Shown here: piece by piece, positions 34,646 to 43,082 of the stretch
Position numbering within the stretch: the stretch's first letter is position 1
Layout: each line of letters begins with the position of its first letter
Assembly (NCBI GenBank): GCA_040544425.1
Contig: JBEONO010000005.1
Location: 124,001-188,000, forward strand
Direction: 5' to 3'
Origin: Solimicrobium sp040544425
GTDB taxonomy: Bacteria > Pseudomonadota > Gammaproteobacteria > Burkholderiales > Burkholderiaceae_D
Length of the DNA stretch: 64,000 bases
Notes under the pieces: generated by a model
The model's input: the letters and a program-made list of their open reading frames with translations, nothing else
The model's database searches: none
Told to the model about the DNA's origin: nothing
Made by a program: the position numbers and the translations under genes

Positions 34646-35524
34646 ATGAAAAATAAAATTTTCAACTATTTAATTCAGATCGCTTCTCCAGGATTTATTC
34701 CTGACTCTCTGGCCATTTTGCTCAGCTACCTGACTATTCTCGCCATTTTTCCAATTGATGTCGTCACCGGATCAAAGATATCGTTGAACTTCATTTATGT
34801 GTTCCCCCTTACATTAGTTGCCTTGCACTGTTCCAGAAACTTCGCGGTACTGGGCGCACTGGCCCTGTCGCTGACGGTACAGGTGCTCACGCTGATAACG
34901 TTTTCAGAGGACTCATGGAGCAGCAGACTGTTCCTGTTTGGGCTGATATTCATTTCCGACTCGATTCTGGTACTGGTAGCCAGGTTCGCGCGTTTTAATA
35001 TTCTCGAAGCAAAACGACTGTCAACCACCGATCCCCTCACCCGGCTCAGTAACCGTCGGGCACTTGAAGAGGCCATCAGTCTTGAAACTACGCGACAAAA
35101 ACGTTATGGCGGTCAATTTTCGCTGATGTTAATTGATTTGGATGGCTTTAAAGCTGTCAACGACACCATGGGTCACCTTGCCGGGGACAAAGCGCTGGTG
35201 CTGCTGGCCGATATCTTGCGCGAGCACACCCGGCAATCGGATTTGGCGTTTCGCATCGGCGGTGACGAATTTGTGGTGCTCATGCCGAATACGGAAGTGG
35301 CCGACTGCGAAAAAATATGTACCGGCCTGTCCAAACTCATTGCCGAAAAAATGAGTGCAGTGTCATTCCCGATTACGGCAAGCATCGGTTACACAACCAT
35401 CGACCGCGCGCCGACAATTGCAGTCGATATTCTCACGATTGCCGACAAGGCCATGTATGAAGCCAAATCGGCCGGGAAAAATCGCATCGTCCGAGGCTAC
35501 GACCAGTCTGCCATCGCAGCATAA
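34646..35524 (+). CDS. Membrane diguanylate cyclase (GGDEF)
   Basis: 292-residue c-di-GMP synthase. The N-terminal 120 residues form about four hydrophobic helices with no known sensor domain. The GGDEF domain (about residues 125-285) starts STTDPLTRLSNRRALEEA, has the LIDLDGFKAVNDTMGH metal/GTP motif and an intact RIGGDEFVVLMP active site. An RQSD sequence precedes GGDEF by five residues, which fits the RxxD inhibitory site, so product feedback is likely. No strong ribosome site. Stands alone, upstream of the S9 peptidase gene with a 117-base gap. Confidence 0.93.
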   Translation: MKNKIFNYLIQIASPGFIPDSLAILLSYLTILAIFPIDVVTGSKISLNFIYVFPLTLVALHCSRNFAVLGALALSLTVQVLTLITFSEDSWSSRLFLFGLIFISDSILVLVARFARFNILEAKRLSTTDPLTRLSNRRALEEAISLETTRQKRYGGQFSLMLIDLDGFKAVNDTMGHLAGDKALVLLADILREHTRQSDLAFRIGGDEFVVLMPNTEVADCEKICTGLSKLIAEKMSAVSFPITASIGYTTIDRAPTIAVDILTIADKAMYEAKSAGKNRIVRGYDQSAIAA

Positions 35525-35641
35525 ATCAATGATGAATCCGTCATATAATCACAACTCATAAAAAAACCTGGCAGCATTTCACAGCTACTGGTTTTGACTA
35601 TGAACAGGTCGCGTTCTGTAACTTTACAACCAAGGATAACA

Positions 35642-37600
35642 ATGAACTTACGTCGGCATCGCGGATCATTTTTGGCGCTGGCAATGGTCTTCGCCTCAGG
35701 GACCATTGCAGCAGTACCTGAAACCAAGCCACTGCATTACACCCTGCATGTGGCTACATCTCCAGACAAACTACACCTGACCACCGTTGAAGGCGATACG
35801 TCGCCATCAGGCGGAGCACCCACCATCCGGGATTTGATCATCCGCAGTACGGACGGAAAAACCACAACGACAATCAAATTGCCTTGCGGGCGAGTCAACC
35901 AATGTTGGCCAGAATCTCCGGCATGGACACCTGATTCGAAAAAAATCGCCTTTGCACTGCGTTCGCCGGGCAGCCACGCTCGTTCCGTGTATCAGGTCAA
36001 CGTCGATGGCAGCAATCTGAAAAAATTAATCTCATTTAAAGGTACGATCAGCGATTTGTCTTACAACGGCAATGGCAAGCTGGCCGTGCTGGCAACTGAA
36101 AATGCAACCAAAGAACTGGGTGCCGTTGAGGCCGGTGCGCCGGTGACCGGCGACCTGGATTCCGCGCCGCCTGAACAACGCATCGCAATCCTGGATAAAA
36201 ATGAATTGCACTGGGCCTCTCCTGCCAATTTATTTGTTTACGAATATGACTGGATACCGGATGGCAGCGGATTTGTTGGTACCGCAGCCGAAGGCGATGG
36301 CGACAATAACTGGTGGATTGCGAAGCTGTACACCTTTCAGAATGGACAGGCCAAAGTGCTCCATACGCCGAGCAGCCCGCAGCAACAGTTTGCCAATCCA
36401 GTGGTATCGCGGGATGGCAAGACCGTTGCATTTATCGGCGGCATCATGAGTGATTTTGGCTCGACCGGCGGAGATATATTTACCTTACCCTTGACCGGCG
36501 GTACTGCCATCAATGTCACGCCCAAACTTCCCGCCTCGATAACCGCACTTGACTGGGATTGCAATGGTGAGCTGCGTGCCAGTGTGATGGTGGGCGACGA
36601 ATCTCGCATCGTCAACTTTGGCAATGGCAGCGCTGCCAATCCTGGCCGTGTGCTTTGGTCGGGCAAGGAATCGCTGAACCTGGAAAATATCAAACCTACC
36701 GATTTATGCAAATCAACGGTTTCTGCTGTAGTTCGCCAGACGTTTACAACTGCGCCTGAGATCGCCATCGGGGAAATTGGTAAATGGCAGGACATCACCC
36801 ATGCAAATGCACATCTTAAGAACGCCTACCAGGTACAGAGCCTGACCTGGAAAAGCGACCCGTTTTCGGTGCAGGGTTGGTTGATTTTGCCGCCAAAGGA
36901 AACCGGCAAGGACGGCAAATTACCGCTGATCACCGTCATCCATGGTGGCCCTGCCGCCGCTGTGAGACCCAGGTTTATTGGAGTTGGCACCGCAAAGTCC
37001 CTGCTTGACCACGGCTACGCATTGTTCTTGCCGAATCCGCGCGGCAGTTACGGACAGGGCGAAGAGTTCACGGCGAGCAACGTGCGCGATTTTGGCTACG
37101 GGGACTTGCGCGATATCCTGGCCGGTGTTGATGCCGCCATTGCAGCAGCACCCATTGATCCAAATCGCCTTGGCATAACCGGACATTCGTATGGCGGATT
37201 CATGACCATGTGGGCTGTCACCCAAACCAATCGGTTCAAGGCGGCGGTGGCTGGAGCAGGTATCAGCAACTGGTTGTCGTACTATGGAGAAAACGGCATT
37301 GACGAATGGATGATCCCGTATTTCGGCAAATCGGTATATGAAGAGCCTGAAGTCTATGCAAAATCATCGCCGATTAATTTTATTCGTCAGGTGCGCACAC
37401 CGACTCTAAGCATCGTCGGTGCAGCCGATGTAGAATGCCCGGCGCCGCAAACTCAGGAATTTGGTCACGCATTGAAAGCACTGGGCGTGCCATCGTCGAC
37501 TGTCATCTATCCGGGTGAAGGACACGCTTTCCGGGATCCGGCAACTTTGGCGGATTTGGAGAAGCGTACCTTGGAATGGTTTGGCAAGTATCTGAAATAA
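35642..37600 (+). CDS. S9 family (prolyl oligopeptidase-like) secreted peptidase
   Basis: Serine peptidase of 652 residues from the ATG at 35642, which has AAGGA 6 bases upstream and gives a signal peptide (MNLRRHRGSFLALAMVFASGTIAA). N-terminal beta-propeller part (RSTDGKTTTTIKLPCGR, PAWTPDSKKIAFALRSPG and similar blades) and C-terminal catalytic domain with GHSYGGFMTMWAV (Ser), AADVECPAPQTQE (Asp) and YPGEGHAFRDP (His). All triad residues are seen. The frame extends to 35594 without support. It fits dipeptidyl or acylaminoacyl peptidases; specificity cannot be read. Confidence 0.92.
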   Translation: MNLRRHRGSFLALAMVFASGTIAAVPETKPLHYTLHVATSPDKLHLTTVEGDTSPSGGAPTIRDLIIRSTDGKTTTTIKLPCGRVNQCWPESPAWTPDSKKIAFALRSPGSHARSVYQVNVDGSNLKKLISFKGTISDLSYNGNGKLAVLATENATKELGAVEAGAPVTGDLDSAPPEQRIAILDKNELHWASPANLFVYEYDWIPDGSGFVGTAAEGDGDNNWWIAKLYTFQNGQAKVLHTPSSPQQQFANPVVSRDGKTVAFIGGIMSDFGSTGGDIFTLPLTGGTAINVTPKLPASITALDWDCNGELRASVMVGDESRIVNFGNGSAANPGRVLWSGKESLNLENIKPTDLCKSTVSAVVRQTFTTAPEIAIGEIGKWQDITHANAHLKNAYQVQSLTWKSDPFSVQGWLILPPKETGKDGKLPLITVIHGGPAAAVRPRFIGVGTAKSLLDHGYALFLPNPRGSYGQGEEFTASNVRDFGYGDLRDILAGVDAAIAAAPIDPNRLGITGHSYGGFMTMWAVTQTNRFKAAVAGAGISNWLSYYGENGIDEWMIPYFGKSVYEEPEVYAKSSPINFIRQVRTPTLSIVGAADVECPAPQTQEFGHALKALGVPSSTVIYPGEGHAFRDPATLADLEKRTLEWFGKYLK

Positions 37601-37620
37601 AGGCCAACACTGTTCGATGT

Positions 37621-37652
37621 CCTCGTTTCCGCAGGTTTAAGCGGGAACGAGG
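37621..37652. repeat. REP-like palindrome (copy 2)
   Basis: CCTCGTTTCCGC and GCGGGAACGAGG form a 12-bp stem with one wobble pair, between the convergent ends of the S9 peptidase and signal peptidase genes. The core TTCCCGC...GCGGGAA relates it to the palindromes at 8918 and 61134. Confidence 0.6.
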
Positions 37653-37667
37653 CATGAAAGAATAAAC

Positions 37668-38339
37668 TCAAAGCGCAGAACCAATTCGATTCAAACGCGG
37701 CAAATAGTAATTTTTTTCATCAAGCGAATACAGCACTCTGTTCACCCGACCGGTAATCAACTCCCGCTTCACGAATCCGATGTAGCGTGAATCTGCGCTG
37801 TAATCCCGATTATCTCCCAACATCAAATACTGGCCAGCTGGCACTGTGACCGGACCAAACGACTTGATCGAGCCGCGTTCAGGCATCTCAATGATCGAGT
37901 GATTTTTACCCAACAGATTTTCATTGAATACCAGTTGTCGCCCGAAATAGCCAGGCGTTAAATCGGCATGTGCGGCGACCGCTTGGTAGCCAAGCTCAAC
38001 GCCATTGATCGTCAATTTTTCATCACGCATTTGCACCACATCACCGGGTACTGCAACCAGTCGTTTGACCAGACGCAAACCGTCAGCAGGAGAGGTGAAT
38101 GTCACGATATCGCCCCGCACCGGGTCAGCATTGTGTTTCAGAATGACATCGGTAAAAGGTAGCTTGACGTCATAGGCCAAACGGTTTGCCAACACGTGAT
38201 CGCCGATTACCAAGGTCGGGTACATCGAGCTGGACGGAACCACATACCAGTCAGCAATGGCGCTACGAAACAACATCATCCCCAACAGAAAAGCGACAAA
38301 CCCCTTATTTTCCCTGAAAAGTTTTTTAATAGTTAACAT
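37668..38339 (-). CDS. lepB: Signal peptidase I
   Basis: Inner-membrane leader peptidase of 223 residues from the ATG at 38339 (GGGAAC site). One N-terminal helix (FVAFLLGMMLFRSAIADW), catalytic Ser in VPSSSMYPTLVIGDHV, catalytic Lys in GLRLVKRLVAVPGD, and box E GDNRDYSADSRYIGFV. It is not beside lepA or rnc, the place of the housekeeping lepB in many relatives, so it may be a second copy; this cannot be tested here. It follows gapA on the same strand after a terminator. Confidence 0.93.
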   Translation of the reverse strand: MLTIKKLFRENKGFVAFLLGMMLFRSAIADWYVVPSSSMYPTLVIGDHVLANRLAYDVKLPFTDVILKHNADPVRGDIVTFTSPADGLRLVKRLVAVPGDVVQMRDEKLTINGVELGYQAVAAHADLTPGYFGRQLVFNENLLGKNHSIIEMPERGSIKSFGPVTVPAGQYLMLGDNRDYSADSRYIGFVKRELITGRVNRVLYSLDEKNYYLPRLNRIGSAL

Positions 38340-38398
38340 TTTATGTTCCCAAAAGTCAAAAATAAGGCCAGTTGGACCAATTAACATGAAGCAAGTTC

Positions 38399-38429
38399 AA
38401 AAAAAAACTCCTCAATCGAGGAGCTTTTT
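38399..38429 (-). terminator. Intrinsic terminator of tkt-gap
   Basis: On the minus strand CTCCTC pairs with GAGGAG around GATT, followed by nine T, 28 bases past the gapA stop. The upstream side has an A run too, so it may work in both directions. Confidence 0.9.
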
Positions 38430-38451
38430 CCAAGCAGACAAACCAGATTAA

Positions 38452-39462
38452 TTATTTGGCGTTCATCAGCGCAACCGTAGTGTCCAACATGCGGTTCGAG
38501 AAACCCCACTCATTGTCATACCAGGAAGATACCTTGACCAGATTGCCGGCAACTTTGGTCAAGGTCGAGTCAAACGTCGACGACGCAGGATTATGGTTGA
38601 AATCAACTGATACCAGAGGTGCAGTGTTGTATTCCAAAATACCCTTCATCGGGCCTTCTGATGCAGCTTTCATGATCTGATTAATTTCATCAACCGTCGT
38701 GGCGCGTTTTGCGACAAAGGACAAGTCAACGATCGAGACATTAATAACTGGAACGCGAATCGCATAACCATCCAGCTTGCCATTTAATTCCGGCAATACC
38801 AGTCCGACTGCAGCTGCAGCGCCGGTCTTGGCAGGGATCATCGAATGCGTGGCCGAACGGGCCCGGCGTAAATCTTCGTGCATGACGTCAGTCAACACCT
38901 GATCGTTCGTGTAGGCGTGGATGGTGGTCATCAAACCGGATTCAATGCCGACCGTGTCGTTCAAGGCCTTGGCCAATGGTGCCAGGCAGTTGGTGGTGCA
39001 TGAGGCATTTGAAATGACCGTATCAGTTGCCTTCAACACGCTGTGATTCACGCCATACACAATGGTTGCATCGACATCTTTGCCACCCGGTGCGGAGATA
39101 ATGACCTTCTTGGCGCCGCCTGCCAGATGGGCCGCGGCTTTTTCTTTGGTCGTAAAGAAACCGGTGCATTCCAACACAACATCAACACCGATTTCACCCC
39201 AAGGCAAACTCGCCGGATTGCGTTCGGCAAAGACGCGAATTTTGTCGCCATTGACGATCATATAATCGCCTTCAGAGGTGACCGTGCCAGGAAACTTGCC
39301 ATGTGCAGTATCGTATTGCGTCAGATGCGCGTTTGAAGCGGGTGCACCCAGATCATTGATAGCGACGATCTGAATGTCATGCTTCTTACCGCCTTCGTAA
39401 TGAGCACGCAAAATATTACGTCCGATGCGGCCATAGCCGTTGATTGCAACACGAATAGTCAT
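38452..39462 (-). CDS. gap: Glyceraldehyde-3-phosphate dehydrogenase, type I
   Basis: Glycolytic enzyme that oxidises and phosphorylates glyceraldehyde 3-phosphate with NAD+. The 336-residue protein starts MTIRVAINGYGRIGRNILRAH, has the catalytic ASCTTNCLAPLAK (Cys about 155), the THSMIPAKTGAAAAVGLVLPELNGKL domain and WYDNEWGFSNRML near the end. Length is normal. It follows tkt by 38 bases and has a strong terminator, so tkt-gap form one unit, as in related bacteria where pgk and pyk follow elsewhere (here at 54.7 kb). Confidence 0.98.
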   Translation of the reverse strand: MTIRVAINGYGRIGRNILRAHYEGGKKHDIQIVAINDLGAPASNAHLTQYDTAHGKFPGTVTSEGDYMIVNGDKIRVFAERNPASLPWGEIGVDVVLECTGFFTTKEKAAAHLAGGAKKVIISAPGGKDVDATIVYGVNHSVLKATDTVISNASCTTNCLAPLAKALNDTVGIESGLMTTIHAYTNDQVLTDVMHEDLRRARSATHSMIPAKTGAAAAVGLVLPELNGKLDGYAIRVPVINVSIVDLSFVAKRATTVDEINQIMKAASEGPMKGILEYNTAPLVSVDFNHNPASSTFDSTLTKVAGNLVKVSSWYDNEWGFSNRMLDTTVALMNAK

Positions 39463-39500
39463 CCTTACACTCCCTAAAAGTTTTTATACAAGAAAGAAAA

Positions 39501-41498
39501 TTAATTCAACACTGCCTGCACTTTGGCAACCACGTTCTCGACGGTGAAACCAAAATGTTTGAACAACACACCAGCCGGGGCCGATTCGCCGAAACTGTCG
39601 ATACCCACTACCGCGCCTTCCAGTCCGACGTACTTGTACCAGAAATCAGTCACACCGGCTTCAATTGCCACCCGTGGCAAGCCTTTCGGTAATACGCTGG
39701 ATTTGTAGGCTGCATCCTGACGATCAAACACATCGGTCGACGGCATCGATACAACACGGGCTGGAATACCTTTACCCGCCAATTCAGCGGCAGCTTTCAC
39801 AGCCAGATCGATTTCAGAGCCGGTCGCAATTATCACTACCTTGGCACCTGGAGGATCTTGCAACACATAACCGCCTTGGGCAATTTGTGCAACCTGTTCT
39901 GCAGTGCGTGACTGGAACGGCAAATTTTGCCGGGAAAATATCAGCGTCGACGGACCGTCCGCACGTTCAACCGAATGCTTCCACGCGACCGCCGACTCAA
40001 CGGTATCGCACGGACGCCAGTTATCCAGATTCGGAATCAAACGCAGGCTGGAAACATGTTCGATCGATTGATGCGTCGGACCATCTTCACCGAGTCCGAT
40101 TGAATCATGGGTGAAGACAAACAGAGTCCGGATCTGCATTAACGCAGCCATGCGGATCGCGTTGCGGCTGTAGTCGGAGAACGTCAGGAAGGTTGCACCA
40201 AATGGCAGATAACCGCCGTGCAGGGTGATGCCGTTCATGATTGCGCTCATGCCAAATTCGCGCACGCCATAGTTGACATAGTTACCGGCTTGATTGTGAC
40301 GTACCGGAACACATTCTTTCCAGTTGGTCAGGTTGGAACCGGTCAAATCGGCCGAACCACCAAGGAATTCCGGTAACACCGGTGCAAATGCCTGAATCGC
40401 GTTTTGACTGGCTTTGCGCGTGGCGATAGTTTCCTGCTTCTCCATGCACAGCTTGATGTAGTCATCCGCAACCAGGGCAAAATTACCCGGCAACTCGCCT
40501 TGCATACGACGCACCAGCTCGCCTGCCAGATGTGGATTGGCGGCGGCATATGTGGCAAACATTTTGTCCCAGGCTGCTTCACGCTCGGCGCCGGCTGCTT
40601 TCGCATCCCATGCGCTATATACATCGGCAGGAATTTCAAACGGCGGATAAGACCAGTCCAAGGCAACGCGAACTGCCGCAATCTCTTTATCACCCAGAGC
40701 TGCGCCATGCACGTCGTGGGTACCGGCCTTGTTTGGCGAACCCTGACCGATTACGGTTTTACAGCAGATCAAGGTCGGCTTGGTCGATGTCTTGGCACTG
40801 GCGATTGCATCTGCAACAGCCTGTGCGTCGTGACCATTAACGGCACGAACCACATTCCAGCCATAAGCTTCAAAGCGCTTCGGCGTATCGTCGGCAAACC
40901 AGCCTTCGACGTGACCATCGATTGAAATCCCGTTGTCGTCGTAGATCGCGATTAATTTATTCAGCGCCAGAGTACCGGCCAGCGAGCAAGCCTCATGCGA
41001 AATACCTTCCATCAGACAGCCGTCACCAACCAGGGTATAAGTGAAATGATCCACGATCGGCAGACCGGGTTTATTAAATTCCGCCGCCAGCAGTTTTTCT
41101 GCCAGCGCCATACCAACCGCATTCGTCAGTCCCTGCCCCAATGGGCCAGTGGTCGTTTCTATGCCGGGAGTAATATGAACCTCCGGGTGGCCAGGTGTTT
41201 TGGAATGCATTTGACGAAAATTTTTAATCTCCGACATCGGCAGATCGTAACCAGTCAAATGCAATAAAGCGTAATGCAGCATCGAGCCATGGCCGTTGGA
41301 CAGCACAAATCGATCGCGGTTAATCCATTTCGGATTGGACGGGTTATGGCTATAGTGCTGCGACCACAGGGCCACCGCAATTTCCGCCATGCCCATCGGC
41401 ATGCCCGGATGACCGGAATTGGCTTGTTGAACTGCATCCATTGCCAACACGCGGATCGCGTTAGCCATTTTTGTGGTGACTGGTAAGGAAGGGAGCAT
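39501..41498 (-). CDS. tkt: Transketolase
   Basis: Thiamine-diphosphate enzyme moving two-carbon units in the non-oxidative pentose phosphate pathway. The 665-residue product opens with ANAIRVLAMDAVQQANSGHPGMPMGMAEIAVALW, contains the ThDP/Mg motif GDGCLMEGISHEACSLAG and the HDSIGLGEDGPTHQ active-site loop (about residue 470), and has the C-terminal domain with IATGSEI. Length is normal for the E. coli TktA type. First gene of tkt-gap, behind a promoter at 41562-41589. Confidence 0.98.
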   Translation of the reverse strand: MLPSLPVTTKMANAIRVLAMDAVQQANSGHPGMPMGMAEIAVALWSQHYSHNPSNPKWINRDRFVLSNGHGSMLHYALLHLTGYDLPMSEIKNFRQMHSKTPGHPEVHITPGIETTTGPLGQGLTNAVGMALAEKLLAAEFNKPGLPIVDHFTYTLVGDGCLMEGISHEACSLAGTLALNKLIAIYDDNGISIDGHVEGWFADDTPKRFEAYGWNVVRAVNGHDAQAVADAIASAKTSTKPTLICCKTVIGQGSPNKAGTHDVHGAALGDKEIAAVRVALDWSYPPFEIPADVYSAWDAKAAGAEREAAWDKMFATYAAANPHLAGELVRRMQGELPGNFALVADDYIKLCMEKQETIATRKASQNAIQAFAPVLPEFLGGSADLTGSNLTNWKECVPVRHNQAGNYVNYGVREFGMSAIMNGITLHGGYLPFGATFLTFSDYSRNAIRMAALMQIRTLFVFTHDSIGLGEDGPTHQSIEHVSSLRLIPNLDNWRPCDTVESAVAWKHSVERADGPSTLIFSRQNLPFQSRTAEQVAQIAQGGYVLQDPPGAKVVIIATGSEIDLAVKAAAELAGKGIPARVVSMPSTDVFDRQDAAYKSSVLPKGLPRVAIEAGVTDFWYKYVGLEGAVVGIDSFGESAPAGVLFKHFGFTVENVVAKVQAVLN

Positions 41499-41561
41499 AG
41501 GTATCTAGGTGAAGTTAGGAGTTGGAACTATCGTGACCAGGGACAGGCCGGAAAGCCCCGT

Positions 41562-41589
41562 ATTCTACCAGAGCCGACCCGCAGTCTAA
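41562..41589 (-). promoter_or_regulatory. Candidate sigma70 promoter for tkt-gap
   Basis: On the minus strand TTAGAC, a 16-base spacer and TAGAAT lie about 65 bases upstream of the tkt start, followed by a GGGGC discriminator-like stretch. The rest of the 200-base gap to aroG has no gene. Confidence 0.5.
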
Positions 41590-41699
41590 CTATTGCCTCC
41601 CTGATTTTGCACAAATGAAGGCTATTTCATGGCCTTTTTTATCAATAATTAATTTGAACAATGCCAAACAAACAATGACAAATCGGGCCGCTGTCCGGC

Positions 41700-42758
41700 T
41701 TAATCACCAATCAGGCGTCGCGCCTTGACAGCGGCTGCCAGATTTTCCAGCACCTTGACGCTGTCGTCCCAGGCTATGCAACCATCCGTGACCGATTGTC
41801 CATACACCAGTTCGCGACCGGCGACCAGGTCCTGACGACCACCGACCAGATTCGACTCAATCATCACGCCGACAATGCGCCGGTCGCCCGCAGCAATTTG
41901 CTCGCTGATATTTGCGCACACCGGAATCTGGTTTTGCGGATTCTTGGAACTGTTTGCATGCGAGGCATCAATCATCAGTCTTGAGGCGACCCCGCTGGCG
42001 GCGATTTCCTTGCATGCCTGATCAACGCTGGCAGCATCATAGTTCGGCGTTTTACCGCCGCGCAGAATCACGTGACAGTCTTCATTGCCATTGGTTGAGA
42101 CAATCGCAGAATGCCCGCCTTTGGTCACGGATAAAAAATGATGGGGTTGCGAGGCGGCCTTCAGGGCGTCGATCGCTATCTTGATATTGCCATCGGTGCC
42201 ATTCTTGAAGCCAACCGGGCAGGACAGACCGGAAGCAAGCTCGCGATGCACTTGCGACTCCGTGGTGCGCGCGCCGATGGCACCCCAGCTGATCAGATCA
42301 GCGATGTACTGCGGGCTGATCACGTCCAGGTACTCGGTACCGGCCGGCAGACCCAATTCGTTAATGTTCAGCAGCAGCTCGCGGGCAATGCGCAGGCCGT
42401 CGTTGATGCGAAAACTGTTATCCATATAGGGATCATTGATCAAGCCTTTCCAGCCGACAGTCGTGCGCGGCTTTTCAAAATACACACGCATAACGATTTC
42501 GAGCTCACCGGCAAACCGCACCCGCTCTTTGGCCAGACGTGCCGCATACTCGAGCGCTGCCTTGCTGTCATGAATGGAACAGGGGCCGATCACTACCATC
42601 ACGCGATCATCCTGGCCGTGCAGGATTCGGTGCAGCGCGGTGCGCGAATTGCCAACCGTATCAGAGGCAATATCGGAACAGGCAAATTCACGAATTAAAT
42701 GGGACGGCGGGATCAGCTCTTTCATTTCCCTGATGCGTAAATCGTCGGTGCGTAACAT
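41700..42758 (-). CDS. aroG: 3-deoxy-7-phosphoheptulonate (DAHP) synthase, class I
   Basis: First enzyme of the shikimate pathway: joins phosphoenolpyruvate and erythrose 4-phosphate. The 352-residue protein is of the AroF/G/H type: VMVVIGPCSIHDSKAALEYA (about residue 55), MRVYFEKPRTTVGWKGLINDP, GARTTESQVHRELASGL, the KNGTDGNIKIAIDA segment, DASHANSSKNP and ESNLVGGRQDL. Metal ligands (Cys in GPCSI, His, Glu, Asp) are present. It is preceded by a leader peptide rich in Phe and Tyr and by an attenuator, so phenylalanine supply is expected to control it. The paralogue call (AroG) rests mainly on that regulation. Confidence 0.96.
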   Translation of the reverse strand: MLRTDDLRIREMKELIPPSHLIREFACSDIASDTVGNSRTALHRILHGQDDRVMVVIGPCSIHDSKAALEYAARLAKERVRFAGELEIVMRVYFEKPRTTVGWKGLINDPYMDNSFRINDGLRIARELLLNINELGLPAGTEYLDVISPQYIADLISWGAIGARTTESQVHRELASGLSCPVGFKNGTDGNIKIAIDALKAASQPHHFLSVTKGGHSAIVSTNGNEDCHVILRGGKTPNYDAASVDQACKEIAASGVASRLMIDASHANSSKNPQNQIPVCANISEQIAAGDRRIVGVMIESNLVGGRQDLVAGRELVYGQSVTDGCIAWDDSVKVLENLAAAVKARRLIGD

Positions 42759-42807
42759 AATTTCTCCAGGCTTTAAGTTTTAAAATCGTTGAATTTGAAT
42801 GTGCAAA

Positions 42808-42835
42808 TAAAAAAACCGCCAGATTTGGCGGTTTT
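42808..42835 (-). terminator. Attenuator terminator of aroG
   Basis: On the minus strand AAAACCGCCA pairs with TGGCGGTTTT (10 bp, loop AATC), followed by TTTATT, 50 bases before the aroG start codon. GGCGGT inside the upstream leader-peptide gene (about 42879-42888) can pair with the ACCGCC of the 5' arm to make the competing antiterminator. An earlier hairpin (TTCCA-GCC/GGC-TGGAA) would sequester that same segment. Confidence 0.88.
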
Positions 42836-42863
42836 AGAATTTTGGTCTGGCTACTTCGCGCGC

Positions 42864-42929
42864 CTACCTCTGTTCCACCGCCGTTGGGCTGGAATAGAAA
42901 AAGGTAAAGTAAAAGAAAGAATGGTTCAT
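42864..42929 (-). CDS. Phe/Tyr-rich leader peptide of the aroG attenuator
   Basis: A 21-codon gene, ATG at 42929 to TAG at 42864-42866. The peptide begins MNHS and then has FFYFTFFY: five Phe and two Tyr in eight codons, followed by SSPTAVEQR. This is the design of the pheA and pheST leaders of enterobacteria: ribosome stalling at Phe codons frees the antiterminator. The codons for TAVE encode the GGCGGTGG segment that pairs either with the pause arm or with the terminator arm. The ribosome site is weak. A longer frame in another phase over the same bases has no support. Confidence 0.88.
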   Translation of the reverse strand: MNHSFFYFTFFYSSPTAVEQR

Positions 42930-42960
42930 TTGCGCGGCGCACGGTAAGTTGGGTGCACTA

Positions 42961-42989
42961 ATCATGCATCAAATCAATAGGCTTGGCAA
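42961..42989 (-). promoter_or_regulatory. Candidate promoter of the aroG leader
   Basis: On the minus strand TTGCCA (42984-42989), a 17-base spacer and CATGAT (42961-42966) lie about 30 bases before the leader peptide, placing the transcript start near 42954. Confidence 0.5.
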
Positions 42990-43082
42990 GTTTTTTACTT
43001 ATCCCGTTCAAATAAATCCAAAATCGCCTGTTCTGCCACTTGTTAGCCATGACAGTGTGCGACACCACTATGACTGCCAGGG

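Noticed and set aside
42688..42942. 84-codon open frame over the aroG leader
   Set aside because: It is in a different phase from the Phe-rich leader peptide and runs through the terminator hairpin into aroG; the short peptide explains the region better.
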